Positions 37,053-46,644 of a DNA stretch of 64,000 nucleotides are shown piece by piece. The translations under genes were made by a program, and so were the position numbers. Source of the DNA: Scleromatobacter sp038243995 (GTDB lineage: Bacteria; Pseudomonadota; Gammaproteobacteria; Burkholderiales; Burkholderiaceae_C); the NCBI GenBank assembly GCA_038243995.1, contig JBBRTV010000018.1, positions 52,599 through 116,598 of the forward strand, read 5' to 3'. Every line of letters starts with the position of its first letter. Within the stretch, counting starts at the first letter, position 1. The notes under the pieces were generated by a model. The model did no database searches, was not told the DNA's origin, and saw nothing but the letters and a program-made list of their open reading frames with translations.

Positions 37053-38924
37053 ATGGCTGGACGATCGCGCGCAACGAGCGCCGCGGCGCACGCGTGGACG
37101 CGCCCGGGCGCGCTGATCGATTTCCGTTCGCCCGACGCCGGCTGCGCGCCCTTGCGCCTCGCATTCGGCGCGCCCCGCGATCACCTGCGCGCCTTCGTGC
37201 CCGAAGACGTGAAGCCGCTTCTCGCGCGCGTGCACGCGCTGGCGCTTGCCGGCGCGTGGTGCGTCGGCTACCTGCGCTATGAAGCCGCGACGGCCTTCGA
37301 CGACGCCTTCGAGACGCATGCGCACGACTGCCGCCGACCGCTCGCCTCGTTCGCCGTCCACGACGCACCGCTGGACGCCGCCGCGAGCGCGGCGGCGTGG
37401 GACACCGGCTCCGCACGGACGGCCGTCGCACGCTGGGCGGGCGGGCCGGCGCGCGGCGCGGTCGACGCCGCGATCGCGGAGATCCACCGGGCGATCGCCG
37501 CCGGCGAGATCTACCAGGTCAACCTCACCGCGCCCTTGACAGGGTGGCTCGCGGGCGATCCGCTCGCGCTGTTCGCGGCCCTGCGGCGGGCACAGCCGAA
37601 CGCCTATGCGGCGTATCTCGGCTTCGGCGAGGAATCCGCGGCGGACGGCGGGGGCTCCTGCGACGACACGGTGTTGTCCGTCTCACCCGAACTGTTCTTC
37701 GACTGGCGCGCGGGCCGCCTGCTCGCACGGCCCATGAAGGGCACGGCGGCGCGCGGCGCGAACGCGGTGGACGACGCGGCGCAGGCCGCGGCGCTGCGGG
37801 CGTCGGTCAAGGAGCGCGCCGAGAACCTGATGATCGTGGACCTGCTGCGCAACGATCTCTCGCGCATCGCCGAGGCGTACACGGTCGAGGTGCCGCGTCT
37901 GTTCCACGCCGAGGCGTGGCCCACCGTCTGGCAGATGAGCTCGGACGTCACGGCGCGGACGCGCGCCGGCCTGACGCTGGCGGACGTGTTCGCCGCACTG
38001 TTCCCGTGCGGTTCCATCACCGGCGCACCCAAGGTGCGGGCGATGCGCTTCGTCAAGGCGCTGGAGCCGCAGGCGCGCGGCATCTACTGCGGCGCCGTCG
38101 GCGTGGTGCAGCCTGGCGGCGTCGCGACGTTCAACGTGCCGATCCGCACGGTCGTCCTGGACGGGCGGCGGGCGGCGGACGACGATGCCGCGCGCGTGCT
38201 GCGCTGCGGCATCGGCAGCGGCATCACCGCCGACGCCGACGCGGCCGGCGAATGGGCCGAGTGGCGCCACAAGCGCGCGTTCGTCGATCGCGCGAGCCAG
38301 GGGTTCGAGCTGCTCGAGACCCTGCGGCTGGAAGAGGGCGCCTTTGCCGACGCGGCGGCCCATCTGCGGCGCCTGGGCGCAGCGGCGCTGCACTTCGGCT
38401 TCACATCGCCGGCGCGGGCCGCGCGGGACGCGCTGCGCGCGGTGGCCGCGCAGCGACCACGCGGCAGCTGGCGCGTTCGCCTGCTCGCCGATCGCGCGGG
38501 CGGCGCGCGCGCCGAGGCCTTCGCGCTCGCGCCGATACGGCAGCCGGTACCTGTCCAGCTCGCGACGGCGCCGCTCGTCGGCGCGGACGGCGAGTTCGTG
38601 CGATTCAAGACGACGCATCGCGCGCACTACGACGCGTTCGCGCCGCAGGCGCCCGACGTATTCGACACGCTGCTGTGGAACGAGCGGGGCGAGCTGACCG
38701 AATTCACCCGCGGTAACGTGGCATTGAAGATCGACGGCCGGTGGCTGACGCCGTCGCTCCGGTGCGGCCTGTTGCCGGGGATAGCCCGGGCCCGGTGGCT
38801 GCGCGCGGGGCGCCTGCAAGAGGCCGTGTTGACGCGCGAGGACCTGGCGCGGGCCGAAGGCCTGGCATTTTTCAACAGCCTGCGCGGATGGCTGGACTGC
38901 GCCGGGCCGGACGAGTCCGCCTGA
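37053..38924 (+). CDS. pabBC: Aminodeoxychorismate synthase/lyase fusion (PabB-PabC)
   Basis: Makes p-aminobenzoate for folate. 623 residues. The PabB part (~1-420) has EIYQVNLTAPLTG, the catalytic-lysine motif ARPMKGTAARG (PabB-type PxKGT, not TrpE-type PIAGT), ERAENLMIVDLLRNDLSRI and CGSITGAPKVRAMR. The PLP lyase part (~430-623) has FDTLLWNERGELTEFTRGN and LRCGLLPGIAR, as in class IV aminotransferase-fold lyases. The amidotransferase PabA is not in the window. It converges with the thiamin operon. Confidence 0.92.
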   Translation: MAGRSRATSAAAHAWTRPGALIDFRSPDAGCAPLRLAFGAPRDHLRAFVPEDVKPLLARVHALALAGAWCVGYLRYEAATAFDDAFETHAHDCRRPLASFAVHDAPLDAAASAAAWDTGSARTAVARWAGGPARGAVDAAIAEIHRAIAAGEIYQVNLTAPLTGWLAGDPLALFAALRRAQPNAYAAYLGFGEESAADGGGSCDDTVLSVSPELFFDWRAGRLLARPMKGTAARGANAVDDAAQAAALRASVKERAENLMIVDLLRNDLSRIAEAYTVEVPRLFHAEAWPTVWQMSSDVTARTRAGLTLADVFAALFPCGSITGAPKVRAMRFVKALEPQARGIYCGAVGVVQPGGVATFNVPIRTVVLDGRRAADDDAARVLRCGIGSGITADADAAGEWAEWRHKRAFVDRASQGFELLETLRLEEGAFADAAAHLRRLGAAALHFGFTSPARAARDALRAVAAQRPRGSWRVRLLADRAGGARAEAFALAPIRQPVPVQLATAPLVGADGEFVRFKTTHRAHYDAFAPQAPDVFDTLLWNERGELTEFTRGNVALKIDGRWLTPSLRCGLLPGIARARWLRAGRLQEAVLTREDLARAEGLAFFNSLRGWLDCAGPDESA

Positions 38925-40601
38925 TCATTCGCCGCGCCCGGACGTCCCCAGCGTGCTGCGCGCAAACGCCGGCGCATCCACCGGGCCGTGCCGGCGCGCG
39001 TCTCCCACCCCCGCCTCGACCGCGTTGCACAGCTCCGCGATCGCCGCCTGGGGTGCGGCGGCGCGCGTGACCGCGCCGACCGCAGCCACCGCCGACGCGC
39101 CCGCCCGCATCGCGCAACGGGCGCGCTGCGCGTCCATGCCGCCGACGGCGACGACGGGCGTGTCGACCAGCAGTCGACTCCAGTAGGCGAGATTGCCTTC
39201 GCCCTGCGGCCGCCACGGCATCTTCTTCAAGGTCGTCGCGTGGATCGGCCCGCAGGCGATGTAGCTGGGTTGCAGGGCCCGGGCGCGGCAGACTTCCCAG
39301 TACGAATGGGTGCTGATGCCCACGTGGACTCCGGCGTGTCTCAGGGCCGCGAAGTCGACGCCGTCGAGATCGTCCTGGCCGAGATGGACACCCTGCGCGC
39401 CGAGTTCGAGCGCGAGTTCCCAATAGTCGTTGACGAACAGCAGGGCGCCCGCCGCCCGGGCCCGCGCGACGGCGCTGCGGATCTCGCGCACGAGCACGTC
39501 GGGCGGCAGGTTCTTGACGCGCAGCTGGATCAGGCCGACGCCGACGTCGAGCACCCGCGCGACCCAGGCCGCGCTGTCGACGATAGGGTACAGGCCCAGC
39601 GTGTGCGCCGGCAGGGGCGCGAACGCGGGCGGCAGGCGCTTGGTGCGCGAGTCGGCCAGGAACGGCAGGTTGGCGAGCGTCGTCGCGAAGCCGGCGTGCG
39701 GTGCGACGGGGCCGGCGCCGCTGCCCGCCGCGTAGCCGTGGCGCAGGGCCGCGGTCGTCGCCATCTTCGCGAGCACCGCGGCATCGGCGGCGACGAAGCC
39801 GTGCGCCAGCGCGGCGGCGGCGCTCGCCGCGAACACGCAGCCGGTGCCGTGCTGGTGCGGCGTCGCGATGCGTGGCAGGCCCAGCCAGCCGCGGCAGGCA
39901 AGGCCGTGATCGCTGTCCAGCCAGTCGTTGGCCCAGGTGCCGCCGGCGTTGCCGGCGCTCTCTCGCGGGTGATCTTCGCCGGACGAGTGACGGAGGCCGC
40001 GGCCCGTCGATGCCTCTTCGTCGTCCCCGCCGGTGACGACCACTGCGCGCGCGCCGAACGCGCGCCACGCGCGCGCCAGCGCGCGTGGATCGGATGACAC
40101 GGCCGGCGCGGCCAGCATGCGGGCCTCGGCCGCGTTGGGCGTCGCCAGTGTCGCCAGCGGCAGCAACTCGTCGCGATAGGCCGCCAGCAGCGCGGCGTCA
40201 GCGAACGAGGCGCCCGTCGTCGCGGCCAGGACCGGGTCGACGACCAGCGGCACCGGTCGATCGGGCGAGCGTTCGCGCAGGCGCCGGACCCACTCGACCA
40301 CGACGCGAAGGTTCTCGACGCTGCCGAGCAGGCCGGTCTTGATCGCGGCGGGCGGCATGTCGTCGGCCAGGGCCTGGAGCTGTGCGTGCAGCATGGTGGC
40401 GGACACCGGCTCGACTCGCGTCACCGCGCGCGAGTGCTGCGCCGTGACGGCCGCCACCGCGCAGGCGCCGTGCACCTGGAAGGCCGCGAGCGCGCGCGTG
40501 TCCGCATGCAGGCCGGCGCCGCCGCCGCTGTCGGTGCCGGCGATCGTCCAGACGACCGGGCGGCGCACGGCGGCAGGGACGGTGTCGATGTCGTCGATCA
40601 T
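38925..40601 (-). CDS. thiDE: ThiD-ThiE fusion: HMP-P kinase and thiamin phosphate synthase
   Basis: 558 residues from ATG 40601. The ThiD domain (~1-335) has WTIAGTDSGGGAGLHADTRA, PAAIKTGLLGS and the anion-hole motif HQHGTGCVFAASAAAAL; a ~40-residue insert precedes it (GGDDEEASTGRGLRHSSG...). The ThiE domain (~345-535) has LYPIVDSAAWV, GLIQLRVKNL, GVHLGQDDLDG, ACGPIHATTLKKM and VVAVGGMDA. The fusion phosphorylates HMP-P and joins HMP-PP with the thiazole. It is the last gene of the thiC operon on this strand. Confidence 0.93.
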   Translation of the reverse strand: MIDDIDTVPAAVRRPVVWTIAGTDSGGGAGLHADTRALAAFQVHGACAVAAVTAQHSRAVTRVEPVSATMLHAQLQALADDMPPAAIKTGLLGSVENLRVVVEWVRRLRERSPDRPVPLVVDPVLAATTGASFADAALLAAYRDELLPLATLATPNAAEARMLAAPAVSSDPRALARAWRAFGARAVVVTGGDDEEASTGRGLRHSSGEDHPRESAGNAGGTWANDWLDSDHGLACRGWLGLPRIATPHQHGTGCVFAASAAAALAHGFVAADAAVLAKMATTAALRHGYAAGSGAGPVAPHAGFATTLANLPFLADSRTKRLPPAFAPLPAHTLGLYPIVDSAAWVARVLDVGVGLIQLRVKNLPPDVLVREIRSAVARARAAGALLFVNDYWELALELGAQGVHLGQDDLDGVDFAALRHAGVHVGISTHSYWEVCRARALQPSYIACGPIHATTLKKMPWRPQGEGNLAYWSRLLVDTPVVAVGGMDAQRARCAMRAGASAVAAVGAVTRAAAPQAAIAELCNAVEAGVGDARRHGPVDAPAFARSTLGTSGRGE

Positions 40602-40621
40602 GGGAGCGTGGCCGTGCGCGA

Positions 40622-41455
40622 TCACGGGACGAGGATGGGTTCGGCACCGCACGGCGTGCTGGGCCGCGCCATGTCCTGCGCCGCGATCAGTCCGGCCTCG
40701 TAGCCCAGTCTTCCGCCGGCGATCGCCCGCGCGAAGGCGGCCGCCATGAGCGGCGGATCGACGGCCTGCGATACCGCGGAGTTCAGCAGCACGCCGTCGA
40801 AGCCCAGCTCCATCGCGAGAGCGGCGTGCGAGGGCGCCCCCAGGCCGGCGTCGACGATCAGCGGCACGTCGGGCAGGCGGGCGCGCAGGATGCGCAACGC
40901 GGTCGGGTCGAGCAGCCCCTGGCCGGAGCCGATCGGCGCAGCCCAGGGCATCAGGACTCTGCAGCCGGCGTCGAGCAGGCGGCGGCAGACCACCAGGTCG
41001 TCGGTGCAATACGGAAACACCTGGAAGCCCAGCCGCACCAGTTGCGCGGCGGCGTCGACGAGCTCGAACGGATCCGGCTGCAGCGTGTGCTCGTCGCCGA
41101 TGACCTCCAGCTTGACCCAGGCGGTGTCGAACAGCTCGCGCGCCATCTGCGCCAGCAGCACGGCCTCGCGCGCGCTGCGGCAGCCGGCGGTGTTGGGCAG
41201 CAGTCGCGCCGCGGAGGCGGCGCAGACGGCGCGCAACAGGGTGATCGCGTCGCCGCCGTGGCGCGCCGGATCGCCGGCGAGGTGACGCTTCAGGCCGACC
41301 GTGACGACCTGCGCGCCCGAGGCGGTGATCGCCTGGCCCAGGACGTCGGGCGACGGATAGCCGGCGCTGCCGATCATGAAGCGGCTTTGCAGCGCGTGGC
41401 CGTAGACTTGCCACGGCGTGGGAGCGATGGGCGCGGGGCGCGGGGTCTGGTTCAT
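40622..41455 (-). CDS. thiG: Thiazole synthase ThiG
   Basis: 277 residues from ATG 41455. Barrel enzyme that forms the thiazole from ThiS thiocarboxylate, dehydroglycine and DXP. It has SRFMIGSAGYPSPDVLGQA, the catalytic-lysine motif AWVKLEVIGD, LPNTAGCRSAREAVLLAQMA and VDAGLGAPSHAALAMELGFD. It precedes thiDE by 20 bases and follows thiS after a 166-base gap with no recognisable gene. Confidence 0.95.
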   Translation of the reverse strand: MNQTPRPAPIAPTPWQVYGHALQSRFMIGSAGYPSPDVLGQAITASGAQVVTVGLKRHLAGDPARHGGDAITLLRAVCAASAARLLPNTAGCRSAREAVLLAQMARELFDTAWVKLEVIGDEHTLQPDPFELVDAAAQLVRLGFQVFPYCTDDLVVCRRLLDAGCRVLMPWAAPIGSGQGLLDPTALRILRARLPDVPLIVDAGLGAPSHAALAMELGFDGVLLNSAVSQAVDPPLMAAAFARAIAGGRLGYEAGLIAAQDMARPSTPCGAEPILVP

Positions 41456-41621
41456 GGCTGGTTCCGCCTGCGCATGGCGCTGGTGTTGCTCGCTGGATGG
41501 GCGGCGGCGTCGCCGGGCCCTCTCCCTCCCGTGCTCGGGTCGCCTCGCGGGTCGCCGTGCCGGATCGTGTCGTGGTCGGTCGCGCGCGGTGTCGAGCCGT
41601 CGCGGGCTGCGCCCTTCTGGC

Positions 41622-41864
41622 TCATCCCCCGACGATCGCGCCGAACACCAGCAGCGCGTCCCCCGGGGCGAGCGGTGTCGTGGCGCGGGCGTGGCGCGGC
41701 ACGAAACGGCCGTTGACCGCGGTGGCGACGTTGGCGTCGTCGTCCCGGCGCTGGTGCAGCAGGTCGGCGATGGTGAGTGCGGCGCGCCAGGCGTGTTCGA
41801 CGCCGTTGACGTGGATGACAGGCTCCGCCACGAGCGTCGCGAACACGGCGTCGCCCTCACGCAT
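41622..41864 (-). CDS. thiS: Sulfur-carrier protein ThiS
   Basis: 80 residues ending in the diagnostic Gly-Gly (FGAIVGG), which is adenylated and thiocarboxylated before sulfur transfer. Ubiquitin-like beta-grasp pattern with GVEHAWRAALTIADLLHQR and PLAPGDALLVFG. It overlaps the end of thiO by eight bases, so the two are probably coupled. Confidence 0.95.
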   Translation of the reverse strand: MREGDAVFATLVAEPVIHVNGVEHAWRAALTIADLLHQRRDDDANVATAVNGRFVPRHARATTPLAPGDALLVFGAIVGG

Positions 41865-43065
41865 GGCTGGTCTCGTGGCGCGGCGTGCTCTCGATCAGCC
41901 CGCTGCGCTGCAAGGCCTCCTCGATGACCGCCGGCGCGAGCAGGAAGCCGTGCCGGAACAGGCCGTTGATGCGGATCAGGCCGTCCTCGCAATGCAGGTG
42001 CGGACGCTGGTCGGGCGTGGCGGGGCGCAGGTGCGTATCCAGGCGCACGATGCGCGCCTCGGCCAGCTCGGGAACCAGGCTGTGCGCCGCCGTCAGCAGC
42101 TCGATCGTGCTGCGCACGCTGACAGGCGAGTTGTCTTCGCTGTCGATTTCCGTCGCGCCGATGATGACGATATCGCCCAGGCGCGGCACCAGGTAGACGC
42201 GGTGGCGCGCGTGGATGCCGCGCACCGGGCGGCGCAGCTCGAGGCCGGGCGCATGCACCCACAGCAGTTCGCCGCGCACGCCGCGCAGCGGGACGGCGGG
42301 GCGGGCGCCGAGGCCACGCGTATCGATCGCGACGTCGACGCGCAGCGTGCGCCCGCTCGAGAACTTCAGCCAGCCGGGTTCCACGCTCTCCACCTTCATG
42401 CGCCAGTGCCAGCGCACGCGCCCCGCGTCCGCCACCAGGGCCGGCAGCAGGCGGGTCGTGTCGATCTGTCCTTCGCCCGGCAGCAGCCAGCCTTGCAATC
42501 CGGGCGCCAGGGCGGGCTCCAGCGCCTTCAGGGCGGCCGCGTCCAGGGGCTGCGGGACGCGCTGCGGGCCGGCGGCGAGGGCGGTCTCGGCGTGGCGCTG
42601 GCGCATCTGCAGCGTCGTCGGGTGATCGGAATTCAGATCCATCCGGGACGAGCTGACCGCGTCGCGCTCGCGCAGCCGTTCGCTCTTGATCTGGGCGGCC
42701 CGCAGGCGCGCCAGCACCCGTTCCGCGGCCCCCGCGTCGCCGGCGTGCGCGACCAGCACGCTGCCGTTGCGACGGAACAGGGCGGGCGTGCGCAGTTCCG
42801 GGGCGAGCGCGCCGACGATGCCGGGCCACAGGTCGAGCGAGCGCCAGCCGCGCGCGGCGATGTCGGGCGCGGCGTTCTCCAGTTCCGCCAACGGGCTCAG
42901 CATCCCCGCGGCGGTAAAGCCGGCGGAGCAGAGGTGCGGATTGGAGCCGTGGGGTGGCTCGGCATCCGGTGCGGGGTCGTAGACCTCGACGTCATGGCCC
43001 AGTCGCGCGAGCTGCCAGGCGATCAAGCGCCCGGCGACGCCGGCGCCGGCAACGGCGATCTTCAT
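41857..43065 (-). CDS. thiO: FAD-dependent glycine oxidase ThiO
   Basis: 402 residues from ATG 43065; longer upstream frames are not conserved. Oxidises glycine to iminoglycine for ThiG. The N-terminal FAD-binding motif is KIAVAGAGVAGRLIAW, then DVEVYD. The HLCSAGFTAAGMLSPLAELE segment is typical of the family. Near the C-terminus are RHRVYLVPRLGDIVIIGATE and FRHGFLLAPAVIEEAL. Use of ThiO points to oxygen-dependent thiazole synthesis, rather than the radical-SAM ThiH route. Confidence 0.93.
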   Translation of the reverse strand: MKIAVAGAGVAGRLIAWQLARLGHDVEVYDPAPDAEPPHGSNPHLCSAGFTAAGMLSPLAELENAAPDIAARGWRSLDLWPGIVGALAPELRTPALFRRNGSVLVAHAGDAGAAERVLARLRAAQIKSERLRERDAVSSSRMDLNSDHPTTLQMRQRHAETALAAGPQRVPQPLDAAALKALEPALAPGLQGWLLPGEGQIDTTRLLPALVADAGRVRWHWRMKVESVEPGWLKFSSGRTLRVDVAIDTRGLGARPAVPLRGVRGELLWVHAPGLELRRPVRGIHARHRVYLVPRLGDIVIIGATEIDSEDNSPVSVRSTIELLTAAHSLVPELAEARIVRLDTHLRPATPDQRPHLHCEDGLIRINGLFRHGFLLAPAVIEEALQRSGLIESTPRHETSHA

Positions 43066-43138
43066 TCGTGTGCTCCCGGCGCTGCGCGCCTTTCGGCCTG
43101 GCGGCGGCATTCGACCTCGGGTCCGCCGCGCCGGCTCA

Positions 43139-45139
43139 TCAGTTCCCTTCCGCATCGTAGATCGGCACGTGCGGCTTTCGGGTCGGGGTTCGCGCGATCC
43201 CGACAGGGGATGTGTGCCCATGTGTAACTCCCGCGTGTCGCGTCGCGCGCGCCTGGGCTAACTCGCGCACCTCATGCGTCACCTTCATCGAGCAGAACTT
43301 CGGGCCGCACATGCTGCAGAAATGCGCGTCCTTGGCGGCCTCGGCCGGCAGGGTCTCGTCGTGGAAGCGGCGCGCGGTGTCGGGATCGAGCGCGAGATTG
43401 AACTGATCGTGCCAGCGGAATTCGAAGCGCGCCCGGCTCATCGCGTCGTCGCGGGCGCGCGCGCCGGGGTGGCCCTTGGCGACGTCGGCCGCGTGCGCCG
43501 CGATGCGGTAGGCGATCAGGCCCTGCTTGACGTCGTCGCGATCGGGCAACCCGAGGTGTTCCTTCGGCGTCACGTAGCACAGCATCGCGGTGCCCATCCA
43601 GCCGATCAGCGCGGCGCCGATCGCGCTCGCGATGTGGTCGTAGCCGGGCGAGATGTCGATCGTCAGCGGCCCCAGCGTGTAGAAGGGCGCCTCGTGGCAC
43701 AGGCGCAGCTGTTCCCGCATGTTGGCCTGGATCAGGTGCATCGGCACGTGCCCGGGGCCTTCGATCATGGTCTGCACGTCGTGCTTCCAGGCCACCTGCG
43801 TCAGTTCGCCGAGCGTGCGCAGTTCCGCCATCTGCGCCGGGTCGTTGGCGTCGGCCAGCGATCCCGGGCGCAGACCGTCGCCGAGCGAAAACGAGACGTC
43901 GTAGGCCTTCATGATTTCGCAGATCTCCTCGAACTGCGTGAACAGGAAGTTCTCGCGACCGTGCGCCATGCACCACTTGGCGAGGATCGCGCCGCCGCGC
44001 GAGACGATGCCGGTGCGGCGCTGCGCCGTCAGCTCGACGAAGGCCGCACGCACCCCGGCGTGGATCGTGAAATAGTCCACCCCCTGCTCGGCCTGCTCCA
44101 CGAGCGTGTCGCGCAACAGCGGCCAGCTCAGGTCTTCGGCGATGCCGCCGACCTTCTCCAGCGCCTGGTAGATCGGCACCGTGCCGATCGGCACCGGGCT
44201 GTTGCGCAAGATCCAGTCGCGCGTCGTGTGGATGTGGGCACCGGTGGACAAGTCCATCACGGTGTCGGCACCCCAGCGCGTGGCCCAGACGAGCTTGTCG
44301 ACTTCTTCCTCGATGCTCGACGTGGTCGCGGAATTGCCGATGTTCGCGTTGACCTTGACGAGGAAGTTGCGCCCGATCGCCATCGGCTCGAGCTCGGGGT
44401 GGTTGATATTGGCCGGGATGATGGCGCGGCCGCGCGCGACTTCGTCGCGCACGAACTCGGGCGTGATGCGCGGGGGGAGGGCGGCGCCCAGCGGGTCGCC
44501 CTGCAAGCGCATCTCGCGCGCGCCGTCGCGCAGGTACTCGGCCATCCATTCGTGGCGGCCGTTCTCGCGCAGGGCGACGAACTCCATTTCCGGCGTGACG
44601 ATGCCGCGTCGGGCGTAGTGCATCTGCGTCACGTTGCCGCCCGTGGCCGCGCGCCGCGGCGCGCGCTGCAGGCCGCCCGCCTCGCGCCGCACCGCGGCGA
44701 CGCGCTCGGTGGCCGCACCCGACGGCGCCGGGCGACCGTGCTGACCATCATCCATGGGTGCGGCGTCGCGTCCGGCATAGGGTTCGGTGTCGCCGCGCGC
44801 CGCGATCCAGCGCGAGCGCACTGTCTCCAGGCCGCGCCGCAGGTCGATCAGGGCGGTCGGATCGGTATACGGGCCGGAGGTGTCGTAGACGGTCACGGTC
44901 TCGCCGTTCGTCAGCGAGATCTCGCGCATCGGGACGCTGACGCCGGGCTGCAGTCCGGCGACGCGCACCTTGCGCGAGGCCGGCATCGGCTGGCGGGACG
45001 TGGTCGCGTCATGGCCGCACTCGTGGGCCGGTGCGGCGGTGGCCCGCGACGGCTCGTCGAGCTGCGGCGGCGGGGGCGTGCTGCCGGGATTTTCGTGCGG
45101 CGATGACATCGCGGGGCTCCAGTCCTGGTGGGGTGACAT
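43139..45139 (-). CDS. thiC: Phosphomethylpyrimidine synthase ThiC
   Basis: Radical-SAM enzyme that rearranges AIR to HMP-P. 666 residues from 45139; ATG 45109 is an alternative start. It has TQMHYARRGIVTPEMEFVAL, MTGAHIHTTRDW-type segments (LSTGAHIHTTRDWILRN), MIEGPGHVPMHLIQANM, and the C-terminal cluster-binding HFCSMCGPKFCSM. First gene of the operon, ~70 bases after the TPP riboswitch. The N-terminal ~170 residues include a low-complexity insert (~105-160). Confidence 0.97.
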   Translation of the reverse strand: MSPHQDWSPAMSSPHENPGSTPPPPQLDEPSRATAAPAHECGHDATTSRQPMPASRKVRVAGLQPGVSVPMREISLTNGETVTVYDTSGPYTDPTALIDLRRGLETVRSRWIAARGDTEPYAGRDAAPMDDGQHGRPAPSGAATERVAAVRREAGGLQRAPRRAATGGNVTQMHYARRGIVTPEMEFVALRENGRHEWMAEYLRDGAREMRLQGDPLGAALPPRITPEFVRDEVARGRAIIPANINHPELEPMAIGRNFLVKVNANIGNSATTSSIEEEVDKLVWATRWGADTVMDLSTGAHIHTTRDWILRNSPVPIGTVPIYQALEKVGGIAEDLSWPLLRDTLVEQAEQGVDYFTIHAGVRAAFVELTAQRRTGIVSRGGAILAKWCMAHGRENFLFTQFEEICEIMKAYDVSFSLGDGLRPGSLADANDPAQMAELRTLGELTQVAWKHDVQTMIEGPGHVPMHLIQANMREQLRLCHEAPFYTLGPLTIDISPGYDHIASAIGAALIGWMGTAMLCYVTPKEHLGLPDRDDVKQGLIAYRIAAHAADVAKGHPGARARDDAMSRARFEFRWHDQFNLALDPDTARRFHDETLPAEAAKDAHFCSMCGPKFCSMKVTHEVRELAQARATRHAGVTHGHTSPVGIARTPTRKPHVPIYDAEGN

Positions 45140-45206
45140 GTGCTCCGGACGGTGCGCCCTCGCTCGCGTGGCGACGCCCTGCCGGGCGCCCCTCGCGGGC
45201 GGTGTG

Positions 45207-45310
45207 CAGCTCTCCTTACGCCGGTACTAACCGGTTCAAGTTCTCGGGTTCGGCCTGGCTTACCCATCCAATGGCCGTCTCAGCATCTCTTGATGGATGC
45301 ACCCCGGAGC
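45207..45310 (-). promoter_or_regulatory. TPP riboswitch (THI element) of the thiC operon
   Basis: On the minus strand: GGGGTGC near 45307, GCTGAGA at ~45277-45283, then ACCCGAGAACTTGAACCGG and TTAGTACCGGCGTAAGGAG ending near 45210. These are the conserved pieces of the THI box in the right order, before thiC. TPP binding would repress the downstream operon. Confidence 0.93.
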
Positions 45311-45380
45311 GGGGTCGAGTTTACGCGCGCCGGGGCTTCGCGCAAGGCCCCGATCGCAAAAAATTCTGATGCCCCCCTGG

Positions 45381-45409
45381 GGTATCCATGACTGGCAATC
45401 AATCGTCAA
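45381..45409 (-). promoter_or_regulatory. Putative sigma-70 promoter of the thiC operon
   Basis: Minus strand TTGACG (45409-45404) and GATACC (45386-45381) with a 17-base spacer, about 70 bases before the riboswitch. The -35 is 5/6 of consensus, the -10 only 3/6. Confidence 0.4.
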
Positions 45410-45526
45410 TGAAACGTTCAGGTCGTGGCGGGTCGGCGCCGCGTCGGCGCATCCGCCGCGAAGCGCGGCGGCGGGCCGGCTGATTGCCGGGAGTCGCCGA
45501 AGTCCGTCCGCGGATCGGCGTCGGGG

Positions 45527-45555
45527 TGAATCCGACAGGGCGCCTCGTCCGTATA
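45527..45555 (+). promoter_or_regulatory. Possible ECF (ChrR-type) promoter of the CFAS operon
   Basis: TGAATCC (45527-45533) and CGTATA (45550-45555) separated by 16 bases. This loosely resembles the TGATC...CGTA pattern of RpoE-ChrR promoters, a system that often controls CFAS-like genes. No rpoE or chrR gene is in the window, so this is only a suggestion. Confidence 0.25.
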
Positions 45556-45591
45556 GAGATGCGGAGATACTCGAACCGCGAGGAAACGACG

Positions 45592-46644
45592 ATGCCCAAA
45601 CCCCACACTACCGCCCGCGCTGTCGGCTGGGTCGAACAAGGACTCGTGCCCGACCGCGTCGTCCGGCTCGGCATCCGTCGCCTGCTGGGCGAGCGCCTGG
45701 TCGAGGTGCACGCCGCCGACGTCGAGGCCGCCGCCGCTGCCACGCAGGCGTTCATCGAGTCGCTGCGGGGCGCCCCCGTCGCACCCCTGCCGGGGAAGGC
45801 GAACGAACAGCACTACGAGGTGCCGGCCGCCTTCTTCGCCGAAGTGCTGGGCCCGCACCGCAAATACAGCAGCTGCTGGTGGCCGGATGGCGTGGACGCC
45901 CTGGCACGAGCCGAAGCCGCCGCTCTCGAGGCCACCTGCTGCCGTGCCGGGCTGGTCGACGGCCAGGACGTGCTGGAACTCGGCTGCGGCTGGGGCTCGC
46001 TGAGCCTGTGGATGGCCGAGCGCTATCCCGGCAGCCGCATCTGCGCGCTGTCGAACTCGAATTCGCAACGCGAACACATCCAGGCGCAAGCAGCGCAGCG
46101 CGGGCTGACGAACCTGCAGGTCGTCACCTGCGACATCAACGCCTTCGACGCCGGACCCGCCTCGTTCGACCGCGTCGTGTCGGTCGAGATGTTCGAGCAC
46201 CTGCGCAACTGGCCGGAGATGTTCGCGCGGGTGGCCGGGTGGATGAGGGCGGACGGCCGCTTCTTCATGCACGTGTTCGCGCACCGGGGAGCCCCCTACG
46301 CCTTCGTCGACCGCGACGAGACCGACTGGATGACGCGCCACTTCTTCGCCGGCGGCATGATGCCGAGCGACGACCTCGCGCCGAGCTTGCAGGACGATCT
46401 GCGCCTGCTGGAGCGCTGGCGCTGGGACGGCACGCACTACCAGCGCACCGCCGAGGCCTGGCTGCGCAACATGGACGAGCGCCGCGACGCTTTGATGCCG
46501 CTGATGGTGCAGGCCTACGGCGTCGACGCGGGGGTATGGTGGCAGCGCTGGCGGCTGTTCTTCATGTCGGTGGCGGAGCTGTTCGGCTACGACGGGGGGC
46601 AGCGATGGTGGGTCAGCCACTACCTCTTCGCCAAGCGCGCGTGA
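45592..46644 (+). CDS. SAM-dependent methyltransferase of the CFAS family
   Basis: 350 residues from ATG 45592, with GAGGAAAC upstream. It resembles the catalytic half of cyclopropane fatty acid synthases. SAM motif DVLELGCGWGSLSLWMAERY is preceded by NEQHYEVPAAFF and YSSCWWPDG and followed by FDRVVSVEMFEHLRNW. The FAD or acyl-acceptor part of classical CFAS is short or missing. Methylation or cyclopropanation of membrane lipid acyl chains is the likely role. First gene of a four-gene run with overlapping ends. Confidence 0.88.
   Translation: MPKPHTTARAVGWVEQGLVPDRVVRLGIRRLLGERLVEVHAADVEAAAAATQAFIESLRGAPVAPLPGKANEQHYEVPAAFFAEVLGPHRKYSSCWWPDGVDALARAEAAALEATCCRAGLVDGQDVLELGCGWGSLSLWMAERYPGSRICALSNSNSQREHIQAQAAQRGLTNLQVVTCDINAFDAGPASFDRVVSVEMFEHLRNWPEMFARVAGWMRADGRFFMHVFAHRGAPYAFVDRDETDWMTRHFFAGGMMPSDDLAPSLQDDLRLLERWRWDGTHYQRTAEAWLRNMDERRDALMPLMVQAYGVDAGVWWQRWRLFFMSVAELFGYDGGQRWWVSHYLFAKRA

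Noticed and set aside
41456..41621. A small gene between thiS and thiG
   Set aside because: Open frames here are arginine-rich, without conserved pattern or ribosome site.
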